Source of the DNA: Chthonobacter rhizosphaerae
GTDB lineage: Bacteria > Pseudomonadota > Alphaproteobacteria > Rhizobiales > Pleomorphomonadaceae
Assembly (NCBI RefSeq): GCF_013839525.1
Contig: NZ_JACDIS010000004.1
Location: forward strand, 310,001 to 374,000
Reading direction: 5' to 3'
DNA length: 64,000 nt
The position numbers and the translations under genes are program-made. Positions 1-8,177 of the stretch are shown here, piece after piece. The notes under the pieces were generated by a model, which worked only from the letters and a program-made list of their open reading frames with translations, ran no database searches and was not told where the DNA came from. Position 1 is the stretch's first letter. Each line of letters opens with the position of its first letter.

Positions 1-60
1 CCGGCGGTTGGAGAAGGCGTTGTTGCGGGCGAGCCCCCGCACAAGGTCGACGGCGCTCAT
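1..60 (-). CDS. N-terminus of a DinB-like protein (partial, runs off left edge)
   Basis: The minus strand has an ATG at 60-58 preceded by an AGGAG ribosome-binding site with a 6-nt spacer. It encodes [20 protein letters not shown] before leaving the window. The pattern LAR-N-N-A-x-x-N-R-R resembles the start of DinB-family metal-dependent proteins, where an LARYNAWANRRL-type segment is usual. Only 20 residues are visible, so the family call is tentative, although a gene starting here is well supported by the start signals. It is divergent from dapB. Confidence 0.5.
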   Translation of the reverse strand, partial: MSAVDLVRGLARNNAFSNRR

Positions 61-281
61 GGCGGCTCCTATGGGGGGCGGGCGCGGCGGAGGCCCGATC
101 CTCCGCCCGCCGCCCGCCGGGGTCTGTCGGCAGGAACGCGCCAGCCGCCGATGCGTCCCCCCGGCCCGCCGGTCCACCGCTAACCTCTTCGTCTCGTTTC
201 GGCCCGTTCGGCCGGCTCGCGGCTTCCCTCCGCGCGCGTCCCCCTGCTATAGCCCGAACCGCAATGCCGCTGGAGACGCCG

Positions 282-1094
282 ATGTCGGAGATGAAGCTCG
301 TCGTGGTGGGGGCCGGGGGCCGCATGGGGCGGGCCCTGATCAAGGCCGTGAGCGAAACGCCGGGCGCCGTGGTCTCCGCCGCCATCGAGCGGGAAGGCTC
401 GCCCGCCCTCGGGGCCGACGCCGGCGTCCTCGCCGGCCTGTCGCCGCTCGGCGTTTCCGTCACGGACGATCCGCTGCCGGCCTTCGCGGCCGCCCACGGC
501 GTCCTCGACTTCACCTCCCCGGCCGCCACGGTGGCCTTCGCCGAACTCGCCGCCCAGGCGCGCATCGTCCACGTCGTCGGCACCACCGGCTGTTCGGCGG
601 AGGACGAGGCGGCCATCGACGCCGCCGCCCGCCACGCGGTGGTGGTCAAGTCCGGCAACATGAGCCTCGGGGTCAACCTCCTCGCCGGCCTCGTCCGCAA
701 GGCCGCCGCCGCCCTCGGGCCGTCGTTCGACATCGAGATCGTCGAGATGCACCACCGCCACAAGGTGGACGCGCCCTCCGGCACCGCCCTCCTCCTCGGC
801 GAGGCGGCCGCCGCCGGCCGCGGCGTCTCCCTCCGGGAGGCGAGCGTGCGCGGCCGCGACGGCCACACCGGCCCGCGGCCGGACGGGGCGATCGGCTTCG
901 CGTCCCTGCGCGGCGGCGCCGTCGTCGGCGACCACACGGTCACCTTCGCGGGCCCGGGCGAGCGCATCGAGCTGACCCACCGGGCCGACGACCGCGCCAT
1001 CTTCGCCCTCGGAGCGGTGCGCGCCGCCCTCTGGGGCTTCGGGCGCAAGCCCGGCCGCTACGGCATGGACGACGTCCTCGGCCTCAACGACTGA
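282..1094 (+). CDS. dapB: 4-hydroxy-tetrahydrodipicolinate reductase DapB
   Basis: NAD(P)H-dependent reductase of the diaminopimelate/lysine pathway, cytoplasmic. Counting from this start, the nucleotide-binding glycine-rich turn GAGGRMG lies near residues 10-16. The family signature [15 protein letters not shown], with the catalytic His and Lys, lies near 155-169, and a GTTG motif near 100. The 270-aa length is normal. The ATG at 282 is chosen because GGAG sits 6 nt upstream and the protein then begins [11 protein letters not shown] as in relatives. An upstream in-frame ATG at 264 would add six residues without a ribosome-binding site. An extended -10-like TGCTATAG at 245-252 may be its promoter. 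gpmA follows after 82 bp. Confidence 0.95.
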   Translation: MSEMKLVVVGAGGRMGRALIKAVSETPGAVVSAAIEREGSPALGADAGVLAGLSPLGVSVTDDPLPAFAAAHGVLDFTSPAATVAFAELAAQARIVHVVGTTGCSAEDEAAIDAAARHAVVVKSGNMSLGVNLLAGLVRKAAAALGPSFDIEIVEMHHRHKVDAPSGTALLLGEAAAAGRGVSLREASVRGRDGHTGPRPDGAIGFASLRGGAVVGDHTVTFAGPGERIELTHRADDRAIFALGAVRAALWGFGRKPGRYGMDDVLGLND

Positions 1095-1176
1095 TCCGGC
1101 GCGAAGCCGATACCGAGCGGACGGCGCCGCCTCCAACAAGCGACCGCCGCTCCATCCCCCGAAGAAGGAGTCCCCC

Positions 1177-1797
1177 ATGTCCCGCGTCCTGGTGCTGGTC
1201 CGACACGGTCAGAGCGAGTGGAACCTGAAGAATCTCTTCACCGGCTGGAAGGATCCGGACCTGACGCCCCTCGGCGTCGAGGAGGCGACCGCCGCCGGCC
1301 AGCGCCTGAAGGCCCTCGGCGTCCGCTTCGACGTGGCCTACACGTCCGTGCTCACGCGCGCCCAGCGCACCCTGTCGCTGATCCTGGACGAGATCGGCCA
1401 GACGGACCTGCCGACCGTCAGGGACCAGGCCCTCAACGAACGCGACTACGGCGAACTCACGGGCCTCAACAAGGACGACGCGCGCGCCAGGTGGGGCGAG
1501 GAGCAGGTGCATGTCTGGCGCCGCTCGTTCGACGTGCCCCCGCCGGGCGGCGAGAGCCTGAAGGACACCGCGGCCCGCGTCCTGCCCTATTTCGAGGCGG
1601 AGATCCTGCCGCGCGTCCTCAAGGGCGAGAACGTGCTCGTCGCCGCCCACGGCAACTCCCTGCGCGCCCTCATCATGCAGCTGGAGGGCCTGACCGGCGA
1701 GGAGATCGTTGCCCGCGAGCTCGCGACCGGCGTGCCCATCGTCTACCACCTGGACGAGACCGGCCGGATCGTCTCCAAGGATGTGCTTTCGGGCTGA
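1177..1797 (+). CDS. gpmA: 2,3-bisphosphoglycerate-dependent phosphoglycerate mutase
   Basis: Interconverts 3- and 2-phosphoglycerate in glycolysis and gluconeogenesis. The histidine-phosphatase signature RHGQSEWN is at residues 9-16, with catalytic His10. The [10 protein letters not shown] segment (87-96) supplies the proton-donor Glu88, and the second active-site histidine is in HGNSLR near 158. The length of 206 aa matches the short alphaproteobacterial form. AAGGAG lies upstream of the ATG. The gene probably shares a transcript with dapB and converges on mutS across about 110 bp in which I see no clear terminator. Confidence 0.95.
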   Translation: MSRVLVLVRHGQSEWNLKNLFTGWKDPDLTPLGVEEATAAGQRLKALGVRFDVAYTSVLTRAQRTLSLILDEIGQTDLPTVRDQALNERDYGELTGLNKDDARARWGEEQVHVWRRSFDVPPPGGESLKDTAARVLPYFEAEILPRVLKGENVLVAAHGNSLRALIMQLEGLTGEEIVARELATGVPIVYHLDETGRIVSKDVLSG

Positions 1798-1910
1798 GCC
1801 CCCGCCGAAAGCCCCGCGAGGACGGCGCACCCCCGGCGCCGCGCCCCGTAACCGGGCCGCGACGCCGCCCCACCGAACCGTGGCGCCGCCCCTCCGGGCG
1901 CCGACTCGCC

Positions 1911-4640
1911 TCACCGGGGCTGCGCCTTCGCGCGCGCGGCCTTCAGCCTGTAGAGCGCGTCCAGCGCCTCGCGGGGCGTCATCTCGTCCGGCGACAGGCC
2001 GTCGAGCACGGCGTGGAGTTCCGCCTCTGCCGGGTCGGGCATGCCGGCCTCCGCCGCCGGGGCGCGTCGGCGGGCGGCGGAGAACAGCGGCAGGTCGTCG
2101 AGCACCGCCGGGGCGCCGCCGCCGCCCGTCTTCTCCAGTTCGGCGAGCACGGCCCTCGCCCGCTCCACCACCGCCGCCGGCAGGCCGGCGAGCTTGGCCA
2201 CCTGGATGCCGTAGGACCGGTCGGCCGCCCCGGGGACGATCTCGTGCAGGAAGACGACGTCGCCCTTCCATTCCTTCACCTTCACGGTGGCGTTGGTCAC
2301 CCGGGCGAGCGTCTCGGTCAGCGCCGTCAGCTCGTGATAGTGGGTGGCGAAGAGCGCGCGCGAGCGGTTCACCTCGTGCAGGTGCTCCACGGTCGCCCAC
2401 GCGATGGCGAGACCGTCGTATGTGGCGGTGCCGCGGCCGATCTCGTCGAGGATCACGAAGGCGCGCGGGCCCGCCTGGGTCAGGATGGCGGCGGTCTCGA
2501 TCATCTCCACCATGAAGGTGGAGCGGCCGCGGGCGAGGTCGTCGGCCGCGCCCACCCGGCTGAACAGCCGGTCCACCACGCCGATATGGGCCGATCGCGC
2601 CGGCACGAAGGATCCCGCCTGGGCGAGCACCGCGATCAGGGCGTTCTGGCGCAGGAAGGTGGATTTGCCCGCCATGTTGGGGCCCGTCACCAGCCACAGC
2701 CGGCCGGCCGCGTGGCTCTCGTCCGGGGCGCCCACGTCGCAGTCGTTCGCCACGAAGGTGCCGCCGGTCTCCTTCAGCATGGCCTCCACCACCGGGTGCC
2801 GGCCGCCCTCGATCCGGAAGGCGTGGGAAAGGTCCACCTTCGGGCGTACCCAGCCGGCCTCGTCGGCGAGGTCGCCGAGGGCCGCCGCCACGTCGAGGGC
2901 CGCGAGCGCGTCCGCCGCCCGCTTGATCCCGTCGCCGGCCGCGATCACCGCGCCCGCCAGCCGGTCGAACACGGCGAGCTCGATCCCGAGCGCCCGCTCG
3001 CCCGCCGAGGCGATCTTGCCCTCCAGCTCGCCGAGCGCGGTCGTGGAGAAGCGGATGCAGTTGGCGAGGGTCTGGCGGTGGATGAAGGTGCGGTTGAGGG
3101 GCTCGCCCATCATGGCGGCCCCGTGCTGCGGCGGCACCTCCACGAAATATCCGAGCACGCCGTTGTGGCGCACCTTCAGGGCCTTGATGCCGGTCTCCTC
3201 CACGTAGGTGGCCTGGAGCGACGCGATGATCTGCCGGCTCTCGTCGCGAAGGCCGCGCGCCTCGTCGAGGTCCGCGTCGTGGCCCGCCCGCACGAAGCCG
3301 CCGTCCCGCTTCAGGAGCGGCAGCTCGTCGCCGAGCGCCGCCCGCACCGCCTCGCCCACCCCGTGGGGCGCGGCAAGCAGCGCGCCGAGCGCGTGGCCGA
3401 TCTCCTCGCCGCCGACGACGCCGGCGAGCCTCGCCCGAAGCGCGGCCGCCGCCTCCAGCCCCGTCGCCACCGCCATCAGGTCGCGCGGCCCGCCCCGGCC
3501 GAGGGTGAGGCGCGTGAGCGCGCGCGCCATGTCCGGCGCGCGGGCGAGATCCGCCCGCACGGTGCGGCGAAGCGTCGGCTCGCCCGCGAAGAGATCCACC
3601 GCGTCCAGCCGGTGGCGGATCGCCTCCGGGTCGGTGAGCGGGCTCGCGATCCGGTCGGCCAGCAGCCGGGCGCCGGCGCCGGTGACGGTCCGGTCGACGC
3701 TGGCGAGCAGGCTGCCCCGCCGCTCGCCCGACAGGGTGCGGACGAGTTCCAGGTTGGCGCGGGTCGCCGCGTCCACCGCCATCACGCCGGTGGCGGCGTC
3801 CCGGCCGGGCGGGTCGAGCGGCGGGCGCTGGCCGACCTGCGTCTTGTCCACGTAGGCGACGATCGCCGCCGCCACGGAGAGCTCCAGCCTCGAGAAGCGG
3901 CCGAAGCTGTCCACCGACTTGATGCCGTAGAAGGCCGCCAGCCGGTCCGGCGCCGTCGCGCCGTCGAAGAAGGCGCGCGGCAGCGGCACCACGGCGGCGC
4001 CGGATCCCTTCCAGGTGCGGCGCAGCTCGTCCTCGTCGAAGAGCGCGTCGGAGACCAGGAGTTCCTTCGGCTCGATACGGGCGAGGAGCGCCGCGAGCCC
4101 GCCCGCCTCCGCCTCGGTCAGCCGGAAGGCGCCCGTGGACACGTCCACCCAGGCGACCGCGAACCGGTCGCCCCCGGCGTCCGAGCCGCGCTGGCGCGTC
4201 ACCGCCGCCAGGAAGTTCGACCGGCGCGCGTCGAGCAGCGTCTCCTCGGTCAGGGTGCCGGGCGTCACCAGCCGCACCACGTCGCGCCGGACGATGGACT
4301 TCGAACCGCGCTTGCGCGCCTCCGCCGGGTCCTCCATCTGCTCGCACACCGCGACCCGGTGGCCGAGGGCGATCAGGCGCTGCAGGTAGTCGTCGGCCGT
4401 GTGGAGCGGCACCCCGCACATGGGGATGTCTTCGCCGAGATGCTTGCCGCGCTTCGTCAGGGTGATGCCGAGGGCCCGCGAGGCGATTTCCGCGTCGTGG
4501 AAGAAGAGCTCGTAGAAATCGCCCATGCGGAAGAAGAGCAGGCAATCCGGATTGGCGGCCTTGATCTCGATGAACTGGGCCATCACGGGCGTGACGTGGC
4601 CGGATGCGGCCTCTTCGTCGATGGGCGTGTGCTCGGTCAT
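1911..4640 (-). CDS. mutS: DNA mismatch repair protein MutS
   Basis: Mismatch-recognition ATPase that starts methyl-directed repair together with MutL. The N-terminal mismatch-binding domain has [11 protein letters not shown] with the intercalating Phe, near residue 35. The connector, lever and clamp regions follow. The C-terminal ATPase has Walker [10 protein letters not shown] near 650-660 and Walker [11 protein letters not shown] near 730. The length of 909 aa is typical. The frame stays open upstream to 4676, but I prefer the ATG at 4640 ([18 protein letters not shown]) because relatives begin like this; no strong ribosome-binding site decides it. Neighbours appear unrelated in function. 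Confidence 0.96.
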   Translation of the reverse strand: MTEHTPIDEEAASGHVTPVMAQFIEIKAANPDCLLFFRMGDFYELFFHDAEIASRALGITLTKRGKHLGEDIPMCGVPLHTADDYLQRLIALGHRVAVCEQMEDPAEARKRGSKSIVRRDVVRLVTPGTLTEETLLDARRSNFLAAVTRQRGSDAGGDRFAVAWVDVSTGAFRLTEAEAGGLAALLARIEPKELLVSDALFDEDELRRTWKGSGAAVVPLPRAFFDGATAPDRLAAFYGIKSVDSFGRFSRLELSVAAAIVAYVDKTQVGQRPPLDPPGRDAATGVMAVDAATRANLELVRTLSGERRGSLLASVDRTVTGAGARLLADRIASPLTDPEAIRHRLDAVDLFAGEPTLRRTVRADLARAPDMARALTRLTLGRGGPRDLMAVATGLEAAAALRARLAGVVGGEEIGHALGALLAAPHGVGEAVRAALGDELPLLKRDGGFVRAGHDADLDEARGLRDESRQIIASLQATYVEETGIKALKVRHNGVLGYFVEVPPQHGAAMMGEPLNRTFIHRQTLANCIRFSTTALGELEGKIASAGERALGIELAVFDRLAGAVIAAGDGIKRAADALAALDVAAALGDLADEAGWVRPKVDLSHAFRIEGGRHPVVEAMLKETGGTFVANDCDVGAPDESHAAGRLWLVTGPNMAGKSTFLRQNALIAVLAQAGSFVPARSAHIGVVDRLFSRVGAADDLARGRSTFMVEMIETAAILTQAGPRAFVILDEIGRGTATYDGLAIAWATVEHLHEVNRSRALFATHYHELTALTETLARVTNATVKVKEWKGDVVFLHEIVPGAADRSYGIQVAKLAGLPAAVVERARAVLAELEKTGGGGAPAVLDDLPLFSAARRRAPAAEAGMPDPAEAELHAVLDGLSPDEMTPREALDALYRLKAARAKAQPR

Positions 4641-4780
4641 GGCGCGCACGCTAGCAGAACCCGCCCGGCGTTTCACCGGCGGCGCAAGGCCCCGCCGCCG
4701 TCATCCCCGACGAAGTTGCGGACGCGGCAAGTCCCAGCGGCCTTCGCGACCGCGCGGGCGACCGGCGGCCATGGGCGCCC

Positions 4781-5542
4781 CTACCCCGCCATCGCCCCCA
4801 CGGCGCTCAGGATCCGGTCCACGTCCTCCGGCCGCGACAGCCTGTGGTCGCCGTCCTTGATCAGCGTCAGCACCACGTCGTCGTGCACGAGCCGGTCGAC
4901 GAGCAGCATGGCGTGGGCGTGCGGCACGTCCGGGTCGCGCATGCCCTGGAGGATGTGGACGGGCGCGCCGATCCGGATGTCGGTGTCCAGGATCGCGTGC
5001 CGCCGCCCGTCCTCGATGAGGGCGGCGGTGATCACCGTCGGCTCGGGCGAATAGGCGCTCGGGATCTCGGTCCGGCCGTGCTCGGCGAGGTCGATCCGCA
5101 TGGCGTCGGTGAACGAGGGCTCCATCAGCCGGCCGGTGAAGTCCGGCGCGGGGGCGATCAGCACCAGGCCCTTCAGCCGGTCGCCGCGGCCCGCCGCCTG
5201 CAGCCTCAGCGCCAGGAGAAGCGCGATCCAGCCGCCCATGGACGAGCCCACCAGCACCATGGGGCCATCGGCGAACCGGTCCACCACCGCCATCGCCTCG
5301 TCGGCCCAGCGCCCGATGGTGCCGTCGGCGAAGCGCCCGCCGGAGGCGCCGTGGCCGGAATAGTCGAAGCGCACCACGCGCCGGCCCGAGCGCCGGCCGA
5401 AGTCGGCGAGCGCCTCGGCCTTGGACCCGGCCATGTCGGACCGGAATCCGGACAGCCAGACCAGCGTCGGGACCGCGCCCTCATCGATCCGGACGGCGAT
5501 CTCGACCCCGTCCACCGTGATGCTGTCGGACCGTGACGCCAT
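4781..5542 (-). CDS. Alpha/beta hydrolase, ABHD10-like
   Basis: Single-domain alpha/beta hydrolase of 253 aa. The nucleophile elbow GSSMGG (99-104, Ser101) is followed by a late DGDHRLS histidine motif and an acidic residue in GMRDPDVPH. The phrases LSGFRSDMAGSKA and RFDYSGHGASGGRF resemble the ABHD10/palmitoyl-thioesterase-like group common in alphaproteobacteria, so an esterase or thioesterase role is inferred; the substrate is unknown. The start at 5542 is chosen over an upstream ATG at 5602 because GGGAGG lies 8 nt before it. No signal peptide is visible, so it is probably cytoplasmic. Confidence 0.82.
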   Translation of the reverse strand: MASRSDSITVDGVEIAVRIDEGAVPTLVWLSGFRSDMAGSKAEALADFGRRSGRRVVRFDYSGHGASGGRFADGTIGRWADEAMAVVDRFADGPMVLVGSSMGGWIALLLALRLQAAGRGDRLKGLVLIAPAPDFTGRLMEPSFTDAMRIDLAEHGRTEIPSAYSPEPTVITAALIEDGRRHAILDTDIRIGAPVHILQGMRDPDVPHAHAMLLVDRLVHDDVVLTLIKDGDHRLSRPEDVDRILSAVGAMAG

Positions 5543-6032
5543 GCCTTGAACCTCCCGCCGGTGGCGCCGTTTCTGCCACAGGCGAGCGCTTCTTGCCTGC
5601 AAAATCGTCTACGTCTGGGCATATCTGCCGTCGCGGCGGGCACCGGGGCGCGGAGAACCTTGACTTTCCGCCGGTTTCACACGACCTTCATGGCCAGTTG
5701 TCCCGCTTGGCGGGCAGCCGATCCCGTCTTTCGCCCGATCAGCCCGTCGAGCCGGTCGCCCGAGAGATGGCGTGTTCCGGGACCGGGCCGGTTTCGCCGC
5801 CGGCCGCGTTCCCAGAGGCGAGGGCCGACCCGAGGGGTCGTTCCGCTCCAGGCACATCGGACCGGCTGTCTTCCGGATCGGGCAATCGGCGCTCCGGACC
5901 CCTAGTTTTGTTTCTCGGGATCTGTCGTCGGTCGTCAACCGTTTCTGCAACGGTTGCGGTCGGCCGTCAGCCCGTCCGGTATCGGCGAGCGGGGCGCCCG
6001 CGGTAAGTTCAACGTCAGAGGAGACTCAAGCC
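5543..6032. other. 490-bp intergenic region between the hydrolase gene and infC
   Basis: This stretch separates two divergent genes and should contain both promoters. Apart from the hairpin at 5936-5956 and the infC ribosome-binding site AGAGGAG at 6017-6023, I see no gene, tRNA or convincing -35/-10 pair. It is long enough for a structured infC leader. Confidence 0.4.
5936..5956 (+). promoter_or_regulatory. Perfect 8-bp hairpin in the infC leader
   Basis: CAACCGTT, a five-base loop TCTGC, then AACGGTTG. It lies about 77 nt before the infC start with no T-run, so it looks like a leader structure rather than a terminator. Function is unknown. Confidence 0.4.
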
Positions 6033-6569
6033 ATTCGTCGCCCGTTCAGAGCCACAGCGCCGACCAAGGAAGGTCCGCGCGTCAACCGAGAAATTCGCGT
6101 CCCGCAGGTGCAGTTGATCGACGATACCGGTGAGAACCGGGGCGTCGTGAACATCAACGACGCGCTGGCGGCTGCCGCGGAGGCGGGCCTCGACCTCGTC
6201 GAGATCTCGCCGAACTCGACGCCGCCCGTCTGCAAGATCCTGGACTTCGGCAAGTTCAAGTACCAGTCGCAGAAGAAGGCCGCTGAGGCACGCAAGAACC
6301 AGAAGACCGTCGAGATCAAAGAGATCAAGATGCGGCCCAACATCGACACCCACGACTACGAGGTGAAGATGAAGAGCATGCTCCGGTTCTTCGAGGAAGG
6401 CGACAAGGTCAAGGTGACGCTGCGGTTCCGGGGTCGCGAGATGGCGCACCAGGACCTCGGCGTTAAGCTTCTCCTGCAGGTCCGCGACGAGACCGCCCAG
6501 ATCGCCAAGGTCGAGAGCGAGCCGCGCCTGGAAGGCCGCCAGATGGTCATGGTGCTGTCGCCGCGCTGA
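6033..6569 (+). CDS. infC: Translation initiation factor IF-3, AUU start
   Basis: IF-3 binds the 30S subunit, prevents premature 50S joining and proofreads initiator tRNA selection. The protein is 178 aa with the usual two domains. The N-terminal part has [17 protein letters not shown] and the C-terminal part [18 protein letters not shown]. No ATG or GTG fits the N-terminus. The frame reads ATT-CGT-CGC-CCG (RRPFRA...) at 6033, with AGAGGAG 9 nt upstream. AUU initiation of infC is the established autoregulatory device in other bacteria, because IF-3 discriminates against its own start codon. The frame is open upstream to 5772 but has no initiation signal there. A strong terminator follows at 6616. 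Confidence 0.93.
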   Translation: MRRPFRATAPTKEGPRVNREIRVPQVQLIDDTGENRGVVNINDALAAAAEAGLDLVEISPNSTPPVCKILDFGKFKYQSQKKAAEARKNQKTVEIKEIKMRPNIDTHDYEVKMKSMLRFFEEGDKVKVTLRFRGREMAHQDLGVKLLLQVRDETAQIAKVESEPRLEGRQMVMVLSPR

Positions 6570-6615
6570 TCGGCGGCACCTCAAGCCCGAGGGCTGGAAG
6601 GCCTATAGATTTGAA

Positions 6616-6646
6616 GGCGCCGGAGCGATCCGGCGCCTTTTGCTTT
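6616..6646 (+). terminator. Rho-independent terminator of infC
   Basis: Perfect 9-bp stem GGCGCCGGA / TCCGGCGCC with a GCGA loop, followed by TTTTGCTTT. It begins 47 bp after the infC stop. Confidence 0.85.
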
Positions 6647-6775
6647 GCCGGAGACCCGGCCAGGCGAAATCCGTCCGGTTCAAGATTTCGGCGGACGTCA
6701 CCCGTGAACTCGACGGCGGTTGGCGCCTCGCGTTGCCCAGGGTTCTGCGGCCCGCGAACCGCACCCTGCCTGGCG

Positions 6776-6803
6776 TTGAAGCCCTGTTACTTTCTGCTAT
6801 AGT
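6776..6803 (+). promoter_or_regulatory. Promoter-like element of repeat copy 1
   Basis: TTGAAG (6776-6781), a 16-bp spacer, then TATAGT (6798-6803) preceded by TGC. A GC-rich stem follows within about 10 nt. Equivalent elements occur at the same place in the other two copies. Confidence 0.5.
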
Positions 6804-6809
6804 TCAGGA

Positions 6810-7026
6810 GTGGGACGGGATGGTGAGACACCCCGCCCCTTTCTTCAGATCACGAAGCTGATGCGGACCGTCATGATCCAGCGGTCCGCATCTTTCGCGA
6901 GACTGACCTCCAGCTTCCATCGCCTGAGCGACATCGGCTGAACTCCTCTCCAGGTGGCAAGGCCTTTGCCAACGGCCGGGGTGGCCCATCCTCCCCGGTC
7001 GCGCCGCTGGATCGGCGCGCCTGCTT
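6810..7026 (+). ncRNA. Candidate structured small RNA, copy 1
   Basis: Inferred transcript from the promoter-like element at 6776-6803. Visible structure: a 5' stem (GGGACGGGATG with CACCCCGCCC, two A-C mismatches), the perfect hairpin GATGCGGACCG / CGGTCCGCATC, a single-stranded-looking ACTCCTCTCC segment, and the stem GCGCCG-CTGGAT-CGGCGC near the proposed 3' end. No T-run terminator is present, so the 3' end is a guess. Alphaproteobacteria are known to carry tandem small RNAs with anti-Shine-Dalgarno loops, but I do not recognise this as a named family. Confidence 0.35.
6845..6934 (-). CDS. Candidate 29-aa microprotein, repeat copy 1
   Basis: On the minus strand an ATG follows GGAGAGGAG with an 8-nt spacer and opens a 29-codon frame. 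It begins MSLRRWKLEVSLAKDADRW, continues with TVRI near residues 22-25 and stops at TGA 6847-6845. Alternating hydrophobic and polar residues around a central D-A-D-R suggest a beta hairpin, not a membrane helix. No family is recognised. The frame lies opposite the candidate small RNA, so it could be a toxin-like peptide, a leader peptide or chance. Coding status is unproven. Confidence 0.35.
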   Translation of the reverse strand: MSLRRWKLEVSLAKDADRWIMTVRISFVI

Positions 7027-7155
7027 CCGCCGCCTGGAGGCGCCACCTTGTGGCTCGATGCACAGATCGTCAAATCTGACAGTTCAGATCCACGACAACG
7101 TGGCCGCCTGTTCGACAGGCTCTCGACAGTGCCTCGCCGCGTTTCGGACCCGGCG

Positions 7156-7183
7156 TTGAAAGCTTGTCAATTCCTGCTATGGT
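7156..7183 (+). promoter_or_regulatory. Promoter-like element of repeat copy 2
   Basis: TTGAAA, a 16-bp spacer, then TATGGT. Spacing is identical to copy 1 although several spacer bases differ. Confidence 0.45.
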
Positions 7184-7189
7184 CAGGGA

Positions 7190-7406
7190 CTGGGACGGGA
7201 TGCTTGAGACACCCCGTCTCTTTGGTCACCGAACGAAAGTGATGCGGACCGTTATTGTCCAGCGGTCCGCATCTTTCGCGAGACTGACCTCCAGCTTCCA
7301 TCGCCTGAGCGATATCGGCTGAACTCCTCTCCAGGTGGCAAGGCCGTCGCCAACGGCCGGGGTGGCCCGTCCTCCCCGGTCGCGCCGCTGGATCGGCGCG
7401 TCTGCT
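7190..7406 (+). ncRNA. Candidate structured small RNA, copy 2
   Basis: Same arrangement as copy 1. In the 5' stem, position 4 is an A-T pair where copy 1 has an A-C mismatch. The 11-bp hairpin is intact with a changed loop. Ends are inferred. Confidence 0.35.
7226..7315 (-). CDS. Candidate 29-codon frame with ATA in place of ATG, repeat copy 2
   Basis: Equivalent of the copy 1 frame: same ribosome-binding site, same 90-nt length, stop TGA in the same place. The start codon reads ATA, so this copy may be silent or use a rare start. Residues 2-19 are identical to copy 1 and the last four residues differ. Confidence 0.2.
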   Translation of the reverse strand: MSLRRWKLEVSLAKDADRWTITVRITFVR

Positions 7407-7536
7407 TACGCCATCTGGAGGTGCCACCTTGCTGCTCGGTGGATAGATCGTCAAATCTGACAGTTCAGATCCACGACAACTTGGCGGCCTGTGCGACAGG
7501 CTCTCGACAGCGCCTCGCCGCGTTTCGGACCCGGCG

Positions 7537-7564
7537 TTGAAAGCTTGTCAATTGCTGCTATGCT
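7537..7564 (+). promoter_or_regulatory. Promoter-like element of repeat copy 3
   Basis: TTGAAA, a 16-bp spacer, then TATGCT. The spacer is nearly the same as in copy 2. Confidence 0.45.
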
Positions 7565-7570
7565 TAGGGA

Positions 7571-7788
7571 GTGGAGCGGGATGCTTGGGGCACCCCGCGC
7601 CTTTGATCAGCTGCCGAAAACGATGCGGACCGTTATAATCCAGCGGTCCGCATCTTTCGCGAGACTGACCTCCAGCTTCCATCGCCTGAGCGACATCGGC
7701 TGAACTCCTCTCCAGGTGGCAAGGCCGTCGCCAACGGCCGGGGTGGCCCGTCCTCCCCGGTCGCGCCGCTGGATCGGCGCGCCTGCTT
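7571..7788 (+). ncRNA. Candidate structured small RNA, copy 3
   Basis: Same arrangement again. In the 5' stem, position 4 is G-C, while position 3 becomes an A-G mismatch. The 11-bp hairpin is perfect, with loop TTATAATCCAG. Ends are inferred. Confidence 0.35.
7607..7696 (-). CDS. Candidate 29-aa microprotein, repeat copy 3
   Basis: ATG with the same GGAGAGGAG ribosome-binding site and the same 29-codon length as copy 1. Residues 1-19 are identical to copy 1. Differences fall in residue 21 and in the C-terminal residues, while Phe27 and the stop position are retained. Confidence 0.35.
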   Translation of the reverse strand: MSLRRWKLEVSLAKDADRWIITVRIVFGS

Positions 7789-7922
7789 GCACCGCCTGAG
7801 GCGGCAACCGTGCGTCGCCGGCGCGAGCTCGTCAAATATGACGATTATCATGGGCGCGCTTGGCTGTCCCCGGCTGAAGCTGGCGGCACCCGGGTCGTGT
7901 CACGGCCAGCGCCACTGCCGCC

Positions 7923-7950
7923 TTGCATTGTTCCCGCCTTTCCGTTAGAA
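7923..7950 (+). promoter_or_regulatory. Possible rpmI promoter
   Basis: TTGCAT and TTAGAA separated by 16 bp, 228 nt before the rpmI start. This is a moderate match only. Confidence 0.3.
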
Positions 7951-8066
7951 CCCGCCCACTCTTCGGGTCGCCCGGCTACGAGGCCGGCTTGCCGTGTCCT
8001 CAAAGGGCATGCCGTGGCGGTCCAGAAGCTCAAACCCCGGACGACGCCCAGCCGATCGCGGGTGGA

Positions 8067-8082
8067 CTTCCCTTCAGGGAAG
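8067..8082 (+). promoter_or_regulatory. Hairpin in the rpmI leader
   Basis: CTTCCC-TTCA-GGGAAG, a perfect 6-bp stem with a tetraloop, 96 nt before rpmI. It could belong to a ribosomal-protein autoregulatory leader (L20 controls rpmI-rplT in other bacteria), but this is not shown here. Confidence 0.3.
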
Positions 8083-8177
8083 CCCTCACGCCCGGCCGTA
8101 TCGTTCGGAACGACAAGAAACGAGGATCTCCCGTCCGGCATCGGACGCGCGGGATCCGGCTCACTCGAGACGAGCAA

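Larger units (their letters stand above)
6776..7155. repeat. 380-bp tandem repeat, copy 1 of 3
   Basis: First of three head-to-tail copies filling most of the infC-rpmI gap. Reading along the plus strand each unit holds: a promoter-like element, a GC-rich stem, a perfect 11-bp hairpin with an 11-nt loop (GATGCGGACCG / CGGTCCGCATC, 6860-6892 here), and a core of about 95 nt almost identical in all copies. After these come several GC-rich stems and a linker with the small palindrome GCCTGT-TCG-ACAGGC (7106-7120). The core contains ACTCCTCTCC, which is an anti-Shine-Dalgarno sequence on the plus strand and a Shine-Dalgarno sequence on the minus strand. Confidence 0.85.
7156..7536. repeat. 380-bp tandem repeat, copy 2 of 3
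   Basis: Second copy, 380 bp downstream of the first and with the same order of elements. It is closest to copy 3 in the promoter-like segment and linker. Differences from copy 1 cluster in hairpin loops, the segment around 7226-7245 and the linker, while the central core (about 7261-7350) is almost unchanged. Confidence 0.85.
7537..7860. repeat. 380-bp tandem repeat, copy 3 of 3 (3' truncated)
   Basis: Third copy, 381 bp after the second. It keeps all elements up to the CGTCAAAT motif near 7831 and then diverges, so the last 55-60 bp of linker present after copies 1 and 2 are missing. The right edge is uncertain by about 20 bp. Confidence 0.8.

Noticed and set aside
1084-5054. Very long open frames (over 1100 codons) on both strands across mutS and gpmA
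   Set aside because: They are shadow frames of the high-GC genes; their translations are low-complexity Arg/Pro/Gly-rich sequence and overlap well-supported genes.
6804-7835. 89-95-codon minus-strand frames open in all three 380-bp repeat copies (6804-7073, 7167-7454, 7548-7835)
   Set aside because: They lack a ribosome-binding site and rely on TTG or similar starts; the translations are Arg/Pro/Gly-rich as expected for GC-rich shadow frames. The 29-codon frame in the same repeats has far better start signals.
5543-8177. tRNA or rRNA genes in the long gaps around infC
   Set aside because: No cloverleaf with T-loop GGTTCGAATC-type sequence or 3' CCA region was recognisable on either strand.
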